Below, in pieces: positions 49,316 through 57,733 of a stretch of 64,000 bases of DNA (its first letter is position 1; the number at the start of each line of letters is the position of its first letter). Made by a program: the position numbers and the translations under genes. Source of the stretch: Bogoriella caseilytica (lineage in GTDB: Bacteria; Actinomycetota; Actinomycetes; Actinomycetales; Actinomycetaceae). The stretch lies in assembly GCF_003752405.1 (NCBI RefSeq), contig NZ_RKHK01000001.1:3162001-3226000 (forward strand), given 5' to 3'. Below the pieces are notes generated by a model. That model ran no database searches and had not been told where the DNA came from. It worked only from the letters and a program-made list of their open reading frames with translations.

Positions 49316-49348
49316 CTCTTCCTCTCACCCCGGCCAGACCGTGCCGGG

Positions 49349-50155
49349 TCAGTCCTTCTCGGGCAGCTTCGAGGAGCTGCGGGCCAGCAGTCCGCCGTCG
49401 ACGCGGATCTCGGCGCCGGTGACGAAGGAGGCCTCGTCGCTGGCGAGGAATGCGCACACGTTGCCGATCTCGCGCGGTTGCGCGACGCGCCCGAGCGGGT
49501 GGTTGCGGCCCCATTCGGTGATGAGCTGCTCCACGCCTTCCGGGGTGCCGTCCGACCACTCGGCGGCGGCGGTGCGCAGCATCGGGGAGTCGACGGAGCC
49601 GGGCAGGACGGCGTTGACGCGGACGCGGTGGGCGGCCTCATCATTGGCCAGCGCACGGCACATGGCGTTGAGCCCGCCCTTGGTCATGGCGTACCCGACG
49701 ACGTTGTTCTGCGTGGCGATGCCCTGCACCGACGAGATCAGCGTGATGGTGCCGGCGTTCTTCCGAATCTCGGTGATGGCCGCGTGGATCGTGAGGAAGA
49801 CGCCCCGGACGTTGACGGCGTAGACGCGGTCGAAGTCCTCCGGCGTGGTGGTGAGCGCATCGCCGTAGGTCTGGATGCCGGCGGAGGTGACAAGGTGGTC
49901 GATCCTGCCGAACTCGCGCATCGCCACCTCGACGATGCGGCGGTGGGTCTCCTCCTCGCGGACATCACCCGCGACCCCGACAGCGGCACCCCCGGCCGCA
50001 GTGATGGCAGCCACCGCAGCAGAGACGCCCGGCTCGTCGAGTCCGTGGACGACGACCGAGGCGCCCTGCTCGGCGAACGCCTCGACGGCGCCACGTCCGA
50101 TGCCGGCGGACCCGCCGGTCACGACCGCGACGCGGCCCGCGTGTCGACCATCCAT
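49349..50155 (-). CDS. SDR-family oxidoreductase (aldose or mannonate dehydrogenase-like)
   Basis: A 268-residue short-chain dehydrogenase with the cofactor motif VVTGGSAGIGRGAVEAF, the NxAG-type LVTSAGIQT, catalytic Ser (ISSVQG) and YAMTKGG (Tyr-x3-Lys). AGGAG lies six bases before ATG 50155. It shares operator 3 with the divergent lactonase gene, and uxuA follows it. It may oxidise mannose to mannonolactone or interconvert fructuronate and mannonate (a UxuB role); context favours the first, but sequence alone does not decide. Confidence 0.88.
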   Translation of the reverse strand: MDGRHAGRVAVVTGGSAGIGRGAVEAFAEQGASVVVHGLDEPGVSAAVAAITAAGGAAVGVAGDVREEETHRRIVEVAMREFGRIDHLVTSAGIQTYGDALTTTPEDFDRVYAVNVRGVFLTIHAAITEIRKNAGTITLISSVQGIATQNNVVGYAMTKGGLNAMCRALANDEAAHRVRVNAVLPGSVDSPMLRTAAAEWSDGTPEGVEQLITEWGRNHPLGRVAQPREIGNVCAFLASDEASFVTGAEIRVDGGLLARSSSKLPEKD

Positions 50156-50191
50156 TGCGATCTCCTGTTCGCTCGTCCCTGAACGTTCAGT

Positions 50192-50205
50192 TGGTAACGT
50201 TACCT
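50192..50205. promoter_or_regulatory. LacI-type operator 3 (TGGTAACGTTACCT)
   Basis: Contains the perfect 12-bp palindrome GGTAACGTTACC, matching operators 1 and 2. It lies 36 bases before the SDR start and 37 before the lactonase start, so one site can control both divergent units. Confidence 0.88.
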
Positions 50206-50242
50206 CATGCCTGTCCCGAACTTCTTCCATCGGAGGGAAGCC

Positions 50243-51118
50243 ATGTCCGAGAGCGTCACCATCGCCGTTTCCCGGCGCGCGCAGTGCGGCGAAGGGCCGG
50301 TCTGGGACCCGTCCACTCGCACTGTCCTCTGGGTGGACATCGTGGGCGGCGAAATCCTGCGCACTGAGCTCGACGACGAGCTCCACCCCCTCGCCACGCA
50401 CGCGCTCGAGTTCCCGTTCATGGTGGGCGCAGTCAGCCCGCGGGCAGGGGGCGGGATCGTGGCGGCCGTGGCATCAGGTTTCGTCGGGCTGGACGAGAAC
50501 GGCACTCAGACTCGCCGCGTGGACTGCCTACCCGCTGGGGTGCGCATGAACGACGCCAAGGTCGACCCGGCCGGCCGGTACTGGTCCGGCAGCTGCGCCT
50601 ACGACTTCTCCTCCGGCGCCGGCGGGCTGTGGCTGCTCGACGAACATTGGGACGCGACGCTCGTGCTGCCCGGCCTGACGCAACCGAACGGGCTGGGCTG
50701 GAGCCCTGATGGACGGAGCTTCTACCTCGTCGAGACCCAGGCCCGGCGGGTTCTGGCTTTCGGCTTCGACCCCGACAGATCCCGTCTGACCTCGTCGCCG
50801 AAGGTGCTCGTCGAGGCTGACGCTTTCACCGGTCTCCCCGACGGTCTGGCCGTCGACGCCCGAGGTCACCTGTGGGTGGCCGAGTACTCCGGCTCAGCGG
50901 TGCACGAGTTCGCCCCCGATGGTGCACGTGTGCAGACCATTGCCCTTCCCACCCCGCAACCCACGAGCTGCGCCTTCATCGGACCGAGACTCGACCACCT
51001 GTGGGTCACCTCGGCTGCCGCAGACCTCGACGAGGAGAACCACCCGGACGCCGGGTCGATCTTCCTCGTCACGAGCCCAGGCACCACCGGCCTGGCCGTC
51101 CCGGCCTTCGGCGGCTGA
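50243..51118 (+). CDS. SMP-30/gluconolactonase family lactonase
   Basis: A 291-residue six-bladed propeller of the SMP-30/regucalcin family. Metal-site residues are seen in CGEGPVWD (Glu), RMNDAKVDPAGRYW (Asn), LTQPNGLGWSPDG (Asn) and LPDGLAVDARGHLWVA (Asp). It hydrolyses a sugar lactone to the acid. ATG 50243 is preferred because GGAGGGAAG is just upstream; the earlier ATG 50207 lies one base from the operator. With the SDR enzyme and uxuA it would open mannonolactone to mannonate. Confidence 0.9.
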   Translation: MSESVTIAVSRRAQCGEGPVWDPSTRTVLWVDIVGGEILRTELDDELHPLATHALEFPFMVGAVSPRAGGGIVAAVASGFVGLDENGTQTRRVDCLPAGVRMNDAKVDPAGRYWSGSCAYDFSSGAGGLWLLDEHWDATLVLPGLTQPNGLGWSPDGRSFYLVETQARRVLAFGFDPDRSRLTSSPKVLVEADAFTGLPDGLAVDARGHLWVAEYSGSAVHEFAPDGARVQTIALPTPQPTSCAFIGPRLDHLWVTSAAADLDEENHPDAGSIFLVTSPGTTGLAVPAFGG

Positions 51119-51122
51119 CTCC

Positions 51123-52079
51123 ATGGCCATCACACTGCGCTCCGCCGACCTCGAACTCACGCTGACACCCGAGCGTGGCGCCGACATTGTCTCTCTCTGC
51201 GACCTCGCGACCGGCGTCCAAGTACTGGCCGTCTCCCCCACCGGCGACGTCACCTCCGGCCCGCTCAGCGCCGGCGGATCGATCGTCGCCTGGACCAGCG
51301 GCTACCCAGGCGGCTGGCAGCTGCTCGTGCCCAATGCCGGGCCGGAGCGCCTGCACGACGGCGTGGTGCAGGGCTACCACGGCGAGGCATCGCTGGCGCG
51401 CTGGCGGGTCGAGAGCCAGCGCGACAACGCGGCGCGGCTGAGCACCAGCCTGGTGACGGCGCCGCTGCGGCTCGTGCGAGACGTTGTCGTCACGGGTGCT
51501 CGCGTCATCGTGACCGATGCCGTGACGAACCTGTCGCCAGAGCCCTGCAGTTTCCGCCTAGCCCAGCACCCCGCATTCGGGGACGAATTCCTCGACGAGC
51601 ACAGCTACGTGACGTCCCGCGCCCGGACCCTCATCACCGACGCCGACGCCCCGGGCACGCTCACCGGTGCCGACGCCGTCGGGGCTCCGGCCGAGCTCCT
51701 GCCGGCGGGGCCGGTCAATGGCAGCGTCGCGCTGCCCGGCCCGGGATCCGGCGAGGCACTGTTCGGGGCGCTGACGGGCTTCGCGCCCTCCGACGACGGC
51801 TCCACGAGCGCCACGTTCCACAGCCCGACCCGCGGCTTCGGCATGCGGTTGACGTGGGACCCATCGGTCTACCCGTACGCCTGGTTCTGGATCGAGGCTC
51901 ACGCACACTCGGGCTGGCCGTGGTTCAAGCGGCTCTTCGCCGCCGCCGTCGAGCCGTGCAATGTGCTCCCCGGCGAGGGCGCCACACCCGACGGCCGGCA
52001 GCGCGGCGGCCCCGGCGCCACTCTCGACGGTGGCGCAACCCTCACCTCCGTGGTCCGCCTCGACCGCGTCCCCGCCTGA
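51123..52079 (+). CDS. Aldose 1-epimerase family protein
   Basis: A 318-residue galactose-mutarotase-like protein (VSLCDLATGVQVLAVSP, LLVPNAGPERLHDG, QGYHGEASLARWRV, RLAQHPAFGDEFL, and WFWIEAHAHSGWPW near the C-terminus). His in YHGEA and HPAFG match catalytic and substrate positions of the family. It starts five bases after the lactonase stop, in the same operon. It should equilibrate alpha and beta anomers of the sugar before its oxidation or phosphorylation. Confidence 0.88.
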   Translation: MAITLRSADLELTLTPERGADIVSLCDLATGVQVLAVSPTGDVTSGPLSAGGSIVAWTSGYPGGWQLLVPNAGPERLHDGVVQGYHGEASLARWRVESQRDNAARLSTSLVTAPLRLVRDVVVTGARVIVTDAVTNLSPEPCSFRLAQHPAFGDEFLDEHSYVTSRARTLITDADAPGTLTGADAVGAPAELLPAGPVNGSVALPGPGSGEALFGALTGFAPSDDGSTSATFHSPTRGFGMRLTWDPSVYPYAWFWIEAHAHSGWPWFKRLFAAAVEPCNVLPGEGATPDGRQRGGPGATLDGGATLTSVVRLDRVPA

Positions 52080-52162
52080 TGCCCGTCCCGATGCACGTGC
52101 CGACCCCGAGGAGCTGACCATGAATTGTCGCCGGCTCGACCCCCGTGGCGCGGAGATCCTCG

Positions 52163-53320
52163 ATGATTGAGGTGGATCTGGGGCGCACCGTCGAGTTCCG
52201 CGGGGTGGTGCGCGTGGAACGCACTGCGCGCGGGTGGTTGCCGCGGCGCCTGAGCGAGGAGGCGTTCCAGCGGTTGCCGGACCGGTTCATGCGGGCTGCC
52301 GTGGGGCAGTCCGCGGGGATCCGGTTGGCGATGCGCACTGATGCCACCCGGATGCGGCTCCGGGTGGCGGCGATGAAGATGGTGGAGAACCCCGAGCTGC
52401 CGCTACCGGAAGCCTGGTACGACGTCACCGTCGAGGGGCAGGTGATCGCCTCGGCGAGCTCTGACGTGGGCTCGCGCTACCTCTTCTCCTTCGAGAGCTC
52501 GATTGAGGGGATCGTTCCCGGGCCCGACTCCGAGCTGGAGTTCGAGCTCCCCGGAGGCGGCGAACGGGAGCTGGAGATCTGGCTGCCGTACACCGACGAA
52601 GTGGAGGTGCTGGGGCTGTGGGCGGACCGCTCGGTACTAACGCCTGAGCCGAGCGGGCGGTTGCGTTGGCTACACCATGGCAGCTCGATCAGCCATGGCT
52701 ACAACTCGTCGCGGACAACCACGACGTGGCCGGTCGTGGCGGCGCGGCTCCTCGGGCTCGACCTCACGAGCTTCGGCTTCTCGGGAAACGCGATGCTCGA
52801 CCAGATGACCGCCCGCACCATCCGTGACACTCCCGCCGACCTCATCACGCTGAAGCTGGGGATCAACGTCGTCAACGGTGATGCCATGCGGCTGCGGGTC
52901 TTCCGCGCGGCGGTCCAGGGATTCCTCGACACCATCCGCGACGGCCACCCCACCACCCCCGTGGTGGTGATCTCGCCCGTGTGCTGCCCGCCGGTGGAGT
53001 CGTGTCCGGGGCCAACGGTCTTTGAGGAGGGCCGGGAGCCGCAGTGGGTCACCACCGCCGGTCGGCCGGAGGAGATCGCAGCCGGCAAGCTGAGCCTCGG
53101 CGTCATCCGGGAGGAGCTGGCCGCCATCGTCGAGGCACGCCAGGTTGAGGACCCGTTCCTGGGCTACCTGGACGGGTCGCGGCTCTATGGTCCCGAGGAC
53201 GCCGTGCGCCTCCCCATGCCCGACAACCTCCACCCCGACGATGCCGTCGCTGAGCTCATCGCGACGCGATTCGCGGAGCTGGTGCGCTGGCCGGGCGCAG
53301 AGGAGCCGGCTCAGGCGTAG
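52163..53320 (+). CDS. SGNH/GDSL-type hydrolase with N-terminal beta domain
   Basis: A 385-residue protein without a signal peptide. Residues ~1-165 form a beta-sandwich-like domain; the catalytic SGNH domain follows, with Ser in LHHGSSISHGYN, Gly/Asn in LGINVVNG and the Asp-His pair in MPDNLHPDDAV. It is likely an esterase that removes acyl groups from a sugar. It comes 83 bases after the epimerase gene and ends ten bases inside the convergent propeller gene. The role fits deacylation of an imported glycan. Confidence 0.85.
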   Translation: MIEVDLGRTVEFRGVVRVERTARGWLPRRLSEEAFQRLPDRFMRAAVGQSAGIRLAMRTDATRMRLRVAAMKMVENPELPLPEAWYDVTVEGQVIASASSDVGSRYLFSFESSIEGIVPGPDSELEFELPGGGERELEIWLPYTDEVEVLGLWADRSVLTPEPSGRLRWLHHGSSISHGYNSSRTTTTWPVVAARLLGLDLTSFGFSGNAMLDQMTARTIRDTPADLITLKLGINVVNGDAMRLRVFRAAVQGFLDTIRDGHPTTPVVVISPVCCPPVESCPGPTVFEEGREPQWVTTAGRPEEIAAGKLSLGVIREELAAIVEARQVEDPFLGYLDGSRLYGPEDAVRLPMPDNLHPDDAVAELIATRFAELVRWPGAEEPAQA

Positions 53321-54360
53321 GTGATCTCGATGAGGTGCGGCACGTAGACCTCCGAGTCGATGAAGGTCATGTAGGTCACCTTGCCGCTCTCGCGCGCGAA
53401 CTCCGGGTGTTCCTTGCCGGCGTTGAAGAGCGACTTCTCGTTGGTCTTCTCCGGCCGGTAGACGACCTCGGGCTCGCTCCACGGTCCCCACATCTGCGGC
53501 GCGGTGCGGATGACGAGGATGTTCTCGCGGCGGTAGGTGGTGAGCGAGACGTAACAGCCGAGGTGGTCGTTCCAGGCGGCGGACATCTCGTTGGGAACGT
53601 TGTCGAAGAGGGGCGCGCTGGGCGCCCAAGCCTTGGACCACTCGGGCTCGGAGTCGGGCTGCTCCACTGTCGGCGCTGCCACGAGGTACTCGTAGGCGTC
53701 GAGGTGCTCGAGCTCGTCGGGGCGGACGCGCGCCAGGTACATCACGCCACTGGACTTCTCCTCCGGCTGGACGGATCCCCAGAGGTAGAGCCAGCCGTCG
53801 GCCTCCTGGATGAAGACGCCGAAACCTGGCTCGTCACCCTTCCAGAACTCACGAGTTCCGTCGGGCGCGACGAGGCGCTCGAAGTGGAAGTCAGCGCCGG
53901 CCCTGGCGATGCCCATGCCGTCGAGCTGGAAGGTTTCGAAGACGTCGAGCTTCTGGTCCATGGTGATGCGGTGGTAGTAGAGGTAGAGGTTGCCTCGCTG
54001 GTGGGTGCCGTGGATCGCCCACAGGCGCTGGGTGGATCTGTGCTCGGGCGGTTCGAACCGGATGAGCTGCCGCGCGCGCGTGCCGTCCGGCCCGGTGAGG
54101 TAGGTGAACTGCTTGATGCCCTCTGAGATGTCGTGTTTGGGCACGATGGCACCGGTGTTCGACAGCACCTCGGTCAGCGGCATGTGGCGAACGGTGTCGA
54201 AAGGTCCCTCGAGCGTGTCGCCGAAGATCCAGAACGTCCGGTCATCGGGCAGTTCCACGGAGGTGACGGCGTCCTGCCCGGAGATATCGACGTCGTTGTC
54301 GAGGAATTGCGTACCCAGGTCGCGGACGCCGGCCACCAGGGGGCTGTCTGGGAGAGCCAT
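53311..54360 (-). CDS. Cytoplasmic DUF4185-like beta-propeller protein
   Basis: A 349-residue protein related in pattern to the secreted propeller at 43201: FWIFGDTLEGPFDTVRH, LYLYYHRITMD, WLYLWGSVQPEEKS, NEMSAAWNDHLGCYVS and PQMWGPWSEPEVVY. Unlike it, this copy has no signal peptide and begins directly with the fold (MALPDSPLVAGV). DUF4185-type propellers are suspected glycosidases; the reaction is unknown. It is convergent with the esterase gene by ten overlapping bases. The patch of pseudogenes begins 33 bases beyond its start. Confidence 0.8.
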   Translation of the reverse strand: MALPDSPLVAGVRDLGTQFLDNDVDISGQDAVTSVELPDDRTFWIFGDTLEGPFDTVRHMPLTEVLSNTGAIVPKHDISEGIKQFTYLTGPDGTRARQLIRFEPPEHRSTQRLWAIHGTHQRGNLYLYYHRITMDQKLDVFETFQLDGMGIARAGADFHFERLVAPDGTREFWKGDEPGFGVFIQEADGWLYLWGSVQPEEKSSGVMYLARVRPDELEHLDAYEYLVAAPTVEQPDSEPEWSKAWAPSAPLFDNVPNEMSAAWNDHLGCYVSLTTYRRENILVIRTAPQMWGPWSEPEVVYRPEKTNEKSLFNAGKEHPEFARESGKVTYMTFIDSEVYVPHLIEITYA

Positions 54361-54392
54361 GCTTGACGGTAGCAGTTCAGTAGGGCCACGCT

Positions 54393-54734
54393 ATGGCGAA
54401 GTATCTGATTTCGTTTCCGAGCCCCGCGATGACGGTGACCGCCGAGTAGCTGCCGACGGTAGCCGACGCAGCACACGCCGTCATCCAGGAAGCGAAGGTT
54501 GCCGGCGTCTACGTCTTCGGCGGCGGAATCGACGAGTCTGTTCCGCCGGTCCTGATCGACTCAGACGGAAGCGTGAGCGAAGGTACCTACCCGCAGACCT
54601 CGCAGATCGAGGGCGGCTACACGGTGCTGGAGTTGCCCTTTCGCGAGGCGGCAGTGTAGTGGGCAGCAAGGATCGCCACCGCGTGCCGCTGCTCGCAGGA
54701 GTTGCGTGAGTTCGCATATGACCCGATGGCCTAG
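54393..54734 (+). pseudogene. YciI-like (YCII/DGPF family) gene with two in-frame amber codons
   Basis: One frame of 113 codons runs from ATG 54393 to TAG 54732, interrupted by TAG at codon 19 (54447) and codon 89 (54657). Without these it reads as a YciI-like protein throughout: AKYLISFPSPAM, VADAAHAVIQEAKVAGVYVF, GGGIDESVPPVL, ARIATACRCSQELREFAYDP. No frameshift is present and residue pattern is preserved, so loss is recent. TAG serves as a normal stop elsewhere in the window, so recoding is unlikely. The IS481 element sits exactly at its stop codon. Confidence 0.8.
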
Positions 54735-54735
54735 G

Positions 54736-55837
54736 TGTTGTGGGTCATGACGTTGTGGTCACGTGGCAGGGATGAGGGAACGGGCCTCTGACCGGCACGA
54801 TGGGTGGTGTCGAAGCCGTCCATCTGCTGGAAGAGACCCGTTCCATGACCCACCGTAATTCCCCGCTGACCCCTGCCGGAAGACAGCGCCTGGTCGATCG
54901 TGCCAAAGATGATGGCCGGCCGATTGCTCACGTGGCCGCCGAAGCCGGTATTGCCCGGGCGACCCTGACGAAGTGGGTCCACCGCTACCGCGCCGAGGGC
55001 ATCGAGGCCCTGAAGGACCGCTCCAGTGCTCCTGCCCGCCGGCCCTCCCGGCTGCCGAGCGTGGTCATTGAGCTCATTGACTCCTGGCGGCGCGAGCACA
55101 AGTGGTCTGCCCGCCGCATCGCACTCGAACGGGCCGAGCGTGGCCATCACTACAGCGTGCGCACCATCGGGCGCTGGCTGAAGCGGCTAGGGATCTCGCG
55201 CCGTAGGGACCTCGATCCCAGCGGGGACAACAACCGCGAACCAGGCAGAATCATCGCGCGGTTCCCCGGCCACATGGTCCACCTGGACGTCAAGAAGGTC
55301 GGGAAGATCCCCCACGGCGGCGGCTGGCGCCTCCACGGCCGCGGCAGCGCCCAGACCCTGGCCGGCAAGCGGGCCCACAAGCAGCGCACCGGCTACGCCT
55401 ACCTGCACTCAGCCATCGATGGCTACTCCCGCCTGGCCTACACCGAAGCCCTCGACGATGAAACAGCTGCCACCACGATCGGGTTCTTCGCCCGGGCCAG
55501 GGCCTTCTAGGCCGCCCACGGCATCAACCGCATGGTCCGCGTGGTCACCGACAACGGCTCCAACTACCGTGCCCGCACCTTCGCCCGAACCATCACCGCG
55601 CACGCCTCGCGCCACCAGCGCACCCGCGCCGGCACAACGGGAAAGCCGAGCGCTACCAGCGCATCCTTGCCGAGGAATGTCTCTACGCCCGCGCCTACAC
55701 CTTCGAGGACCAGCGCCGCGAAGCGATCAGCGTCTGGGTCCACCACTACAACTACCATCGGCCCCACACCGCCTGCGCCGATCAGCCCCCGGCCACCCGC
55801 GTCCACGAACGCGTCACCAACGTCATCACCTCATACA
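54736..55837 (+). mobile_element. IS481-family insertion sequence, inactivated
   Basis: The element is about 1.1 kb with ends TGTTGTGGGTC and (other strand) TGTATGAGGTG, both followed by ATGACGTTG. It is flanked by CCTAGG and CCTAGT, matching the NCTAGN target known for IS481. The CTAG on the left is also the stop of the YciI pseudogene; the CTAG on the right supplies the transposase stop. Its transposase is broken twice, so the copy cannot move itself. Confidence 0.85.
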
Positions 55838-55842
55838 CCTAG
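54845..55842 (+). pseudogene. IS481-family transposase, amber codon plus frameshift
   Basis: The first part from ATG 54845 has helix-turn-helix domains (GIARATLTKWVHRYRAEG, YSVRTIGRWLKRLG) and the first catalytic Asp (HMVHLDVKK). A TAG at 55508 follows RARAF. The same frame then continues with AAHGINR and the second Asp in VVTDNGSN, and near 55630 the frame shifts by one: HNGKAERYQRILAEE with the catalytic Glu, and HHYNYHRPHTAC are in another frame, ending at TAG 55840. Repaired, it would be about 332 residues, normal for IS481. Confidence 0.9.
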
Positions 55843-55974
55843 TGCGCTAACCTCCTACTGAACTGCGCCCGCAGCAAAGCCGACGACGGTCCCATTCGCA
55901 TCGTGCGCACACTCTCCAGGGCTCGCCGCCAGACTTGACATAATCGATGCAGGCTACCAGCACAAAGGATGCCC

Positions 55975-56199
55975 ATGTTTGGAATTTCTCTTCTAGTTGC
56001 CCTCTTGGCTGTCGTTCTTACTTGGGGCACTCCCGTCGTCTGGGTTTCCTCAGTCTTTGCGATTATCGCGCTCTGGGCTTTCGGAGTGTCCGCAAACTTC
56101 AGGCACGAAAGGCACAATATCCCTAACACGGTTGCACTAGCGTCGATGGTGGCATTCCTCGCATCCGTGGTGCTGGCCATCGTGGGCATGGTCCTCTAG
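55975..56199 (+). CDS. Small two-helix hydrophobic protein, unknown
   Basis: A protein of 74 residues from ATG 55975 (ATG 55969 would add two) with three hydrophobic stretches: ISLLVALLAVVLTWGT, VVWVSSVFAIIALWAFGVSA and VALASMVAFLASVVLAIVGMVL. AAGGA lies five bases before ATG 55975, and a CATAAT -10-like run is 30 bases further up. Codon use and base composition (near 50% GC in the first half) are unlike the surrounding genes, which suggests horizontal transfer. I recognise no family. It lies between the dead IS481 and the helicase remnant. Confidence 0.6.
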   Translation: MFGISLLVALLAVVLTWGTPVVWVSSVFAIIALWAFGVSANFRHERHNIPNTVALASMVAFLASVVLAIVGMVL

Positions 56200-56204
56200 A
56201 TCGA

Positions 56205-57566
56205 TCACACCGTCCCCTCTGCCTGCAAGACCTCCCAGCTCGCAGCTGCGATCTGTTGCGCCCCCGGCCGATCAGTGAATCGCTCTGCCAGCGTGCGCGC
56301 TGCGAGGCCGGGCGGCAACGCAGCAGAGAACTTGAGCGCATCGACTGCTGCTCTATCGATCGCTGGCACCGCTTCAGCCACGTTTGCGCGGCGGATATCG
56401 TCCAGACTCACGATGCCCTCGAGGGCGAGATACTCGTTATCCATCGAAGCCACCGGCGCGCCGAGAGCTGCAGCAAACGTGGCGTTGGCTCGTAAGCCGG
56501 CCCACGTCCATAGTTCGCGTCCGGCGGGCTTGTCTCGGATGACCAGAGCGTTCGCGGAAACGTCGGCCTGATCGTCCTCTCTCAGGCCTGCCAGCGCCTT
56601 CTTCGCCCGCGCAGACAACGTCACGCCGGGGGTTGCCCCAAGCAGGACATCCCGTTGAGCTCGCATGAGCTCGAAGGAGAGCGCGATCGGGCCGCTGGTC
56701 CACCTGACATCGCCACGCCTGGGTTCTGGATGTACATCGACGACGAAACGTCTCCAGTCCACGTCCAGTACGCGCCACCCATATCCGTTCAATACCAGGG
56801 GTTTGGTTCCGCGCTCAGACTCTGGGGGCAAAGCCAATGGTGAAACGAAGCCAATCTCCTTGGTTCCGGCGAGGACCCGCAACTGCTTCTCGACCGTGAA
56901 CGAGGAGAGGAGATCCATGAAGTGACGGCGTCCGAAGTTTTTCTCGGCTGATGGACCGATCATCAGCAAGTCACCGTCCGCGGCGAGGAACTCTTCGTTT
57001 TGGAGATACTGCAGTACTTCTTCACCATCGTCCATGAGCGCGAGATCACCCCACCAGGATCTCCAGCAGTGTGCACCGAACGACCCCTCCTGCAACGCCA
57101 CCGCCAGCAGCTGCTGGGCAGTCAGGTGTCTCGGTTGCGGCGGTGGTGCGACGGGCTCCACGAAGCCACGCTCCCACAGCAGCAGGATGGCGGCGGCAAG
57201 CGGCAACTGGTTCCGCTCAGTCACTAGGAAGAGCATGTTCCTCTCGGAGCCCGAGCGCCGCCCGGTGCGCCCGAGTCGCTGCAAGAAGGAGGCAACTGTC
57301 CGAGGTGAATCGACTTGGATAACTCGATCCAAGTCTCCGATGTCGACTCCCAGCTCGAGCGTCGAGGTGGCCACGATCACGCAGTTCCGCGACTCTGCGA
57401 ATGCCCGTTCGCTGCGCCGCCTTTCCTCGACGGCCAGCGACGAGTGCGACAGGAAGGTCTCCACTCCTAGCTCACGCAACTCGTAGGAGAGCTCCTCCGA
57501 TTTGCGTCTCGACTCGAGGAAGACGAGCCTCTTCTCACCCTGGTGCAGCGCCGTGGCGCGGCCCAC
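56205..57566 (-). pseudogene. Lhr-like DEAD/DEAH helicase, C-terminal remnant
   Basis: The 453 codons begin inside helicase lobe 2 and run to a normal end. Motif V/VI-like segments are visible (VIVATSTLELGVDIGDLDRV, QVDSPRTVASFLQRLGRTG), then an Lhr-type winged-helix and beta-barrel part. The N-terminal lobe with Walker A and DExH is absent: a stop codon lies just upstream of the GTG at 57566 and no matching frame follows in the 160 bp to the next gene. GC is lower than around it. It is the truncated end of an Lhr-family helicase, of chromosomal or defence-island origin, and should have no ATPase activity. Confidence 0.78.
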
Positions 57567-57733
57567 GGCTTACGCCGAGAAACCCTGCGCATGGTGGTGG
57601 GTTAAAGCGACAATGGCATCTTCTTCGCAGGAGTATCGAGCTGGTTGGGGACTGTGCGGCGAGTGGAGGTCCGAGCCAGGGCGAGTAGGCGATCCCCGGC
57701 CATCCCGTCACCCGATCGCCGTAAACTTCCCCC

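Larger units (their letters stand above)
54372..55866. repeat. 13-bp inverted repeat flanking the YciI pseudogene and IS481
   Basis: GCAGTTCAGTAGG at 54372-54384 recurs as its exact complement CCTACTGAACTGC at 55854-55866. If the IS is removed, these two lie just before the pseudogene start and just after its stop. Confidence 0.7.

Noticed and set aside
54447-55510. Amber recoding (for example pyrrolysine) as the reason for three in-frame TAG codons
   Set aside because: Several intact genes in the window use TAG as a normal stop, and the transposase also has a frameshift, so decay is the simpler reading.
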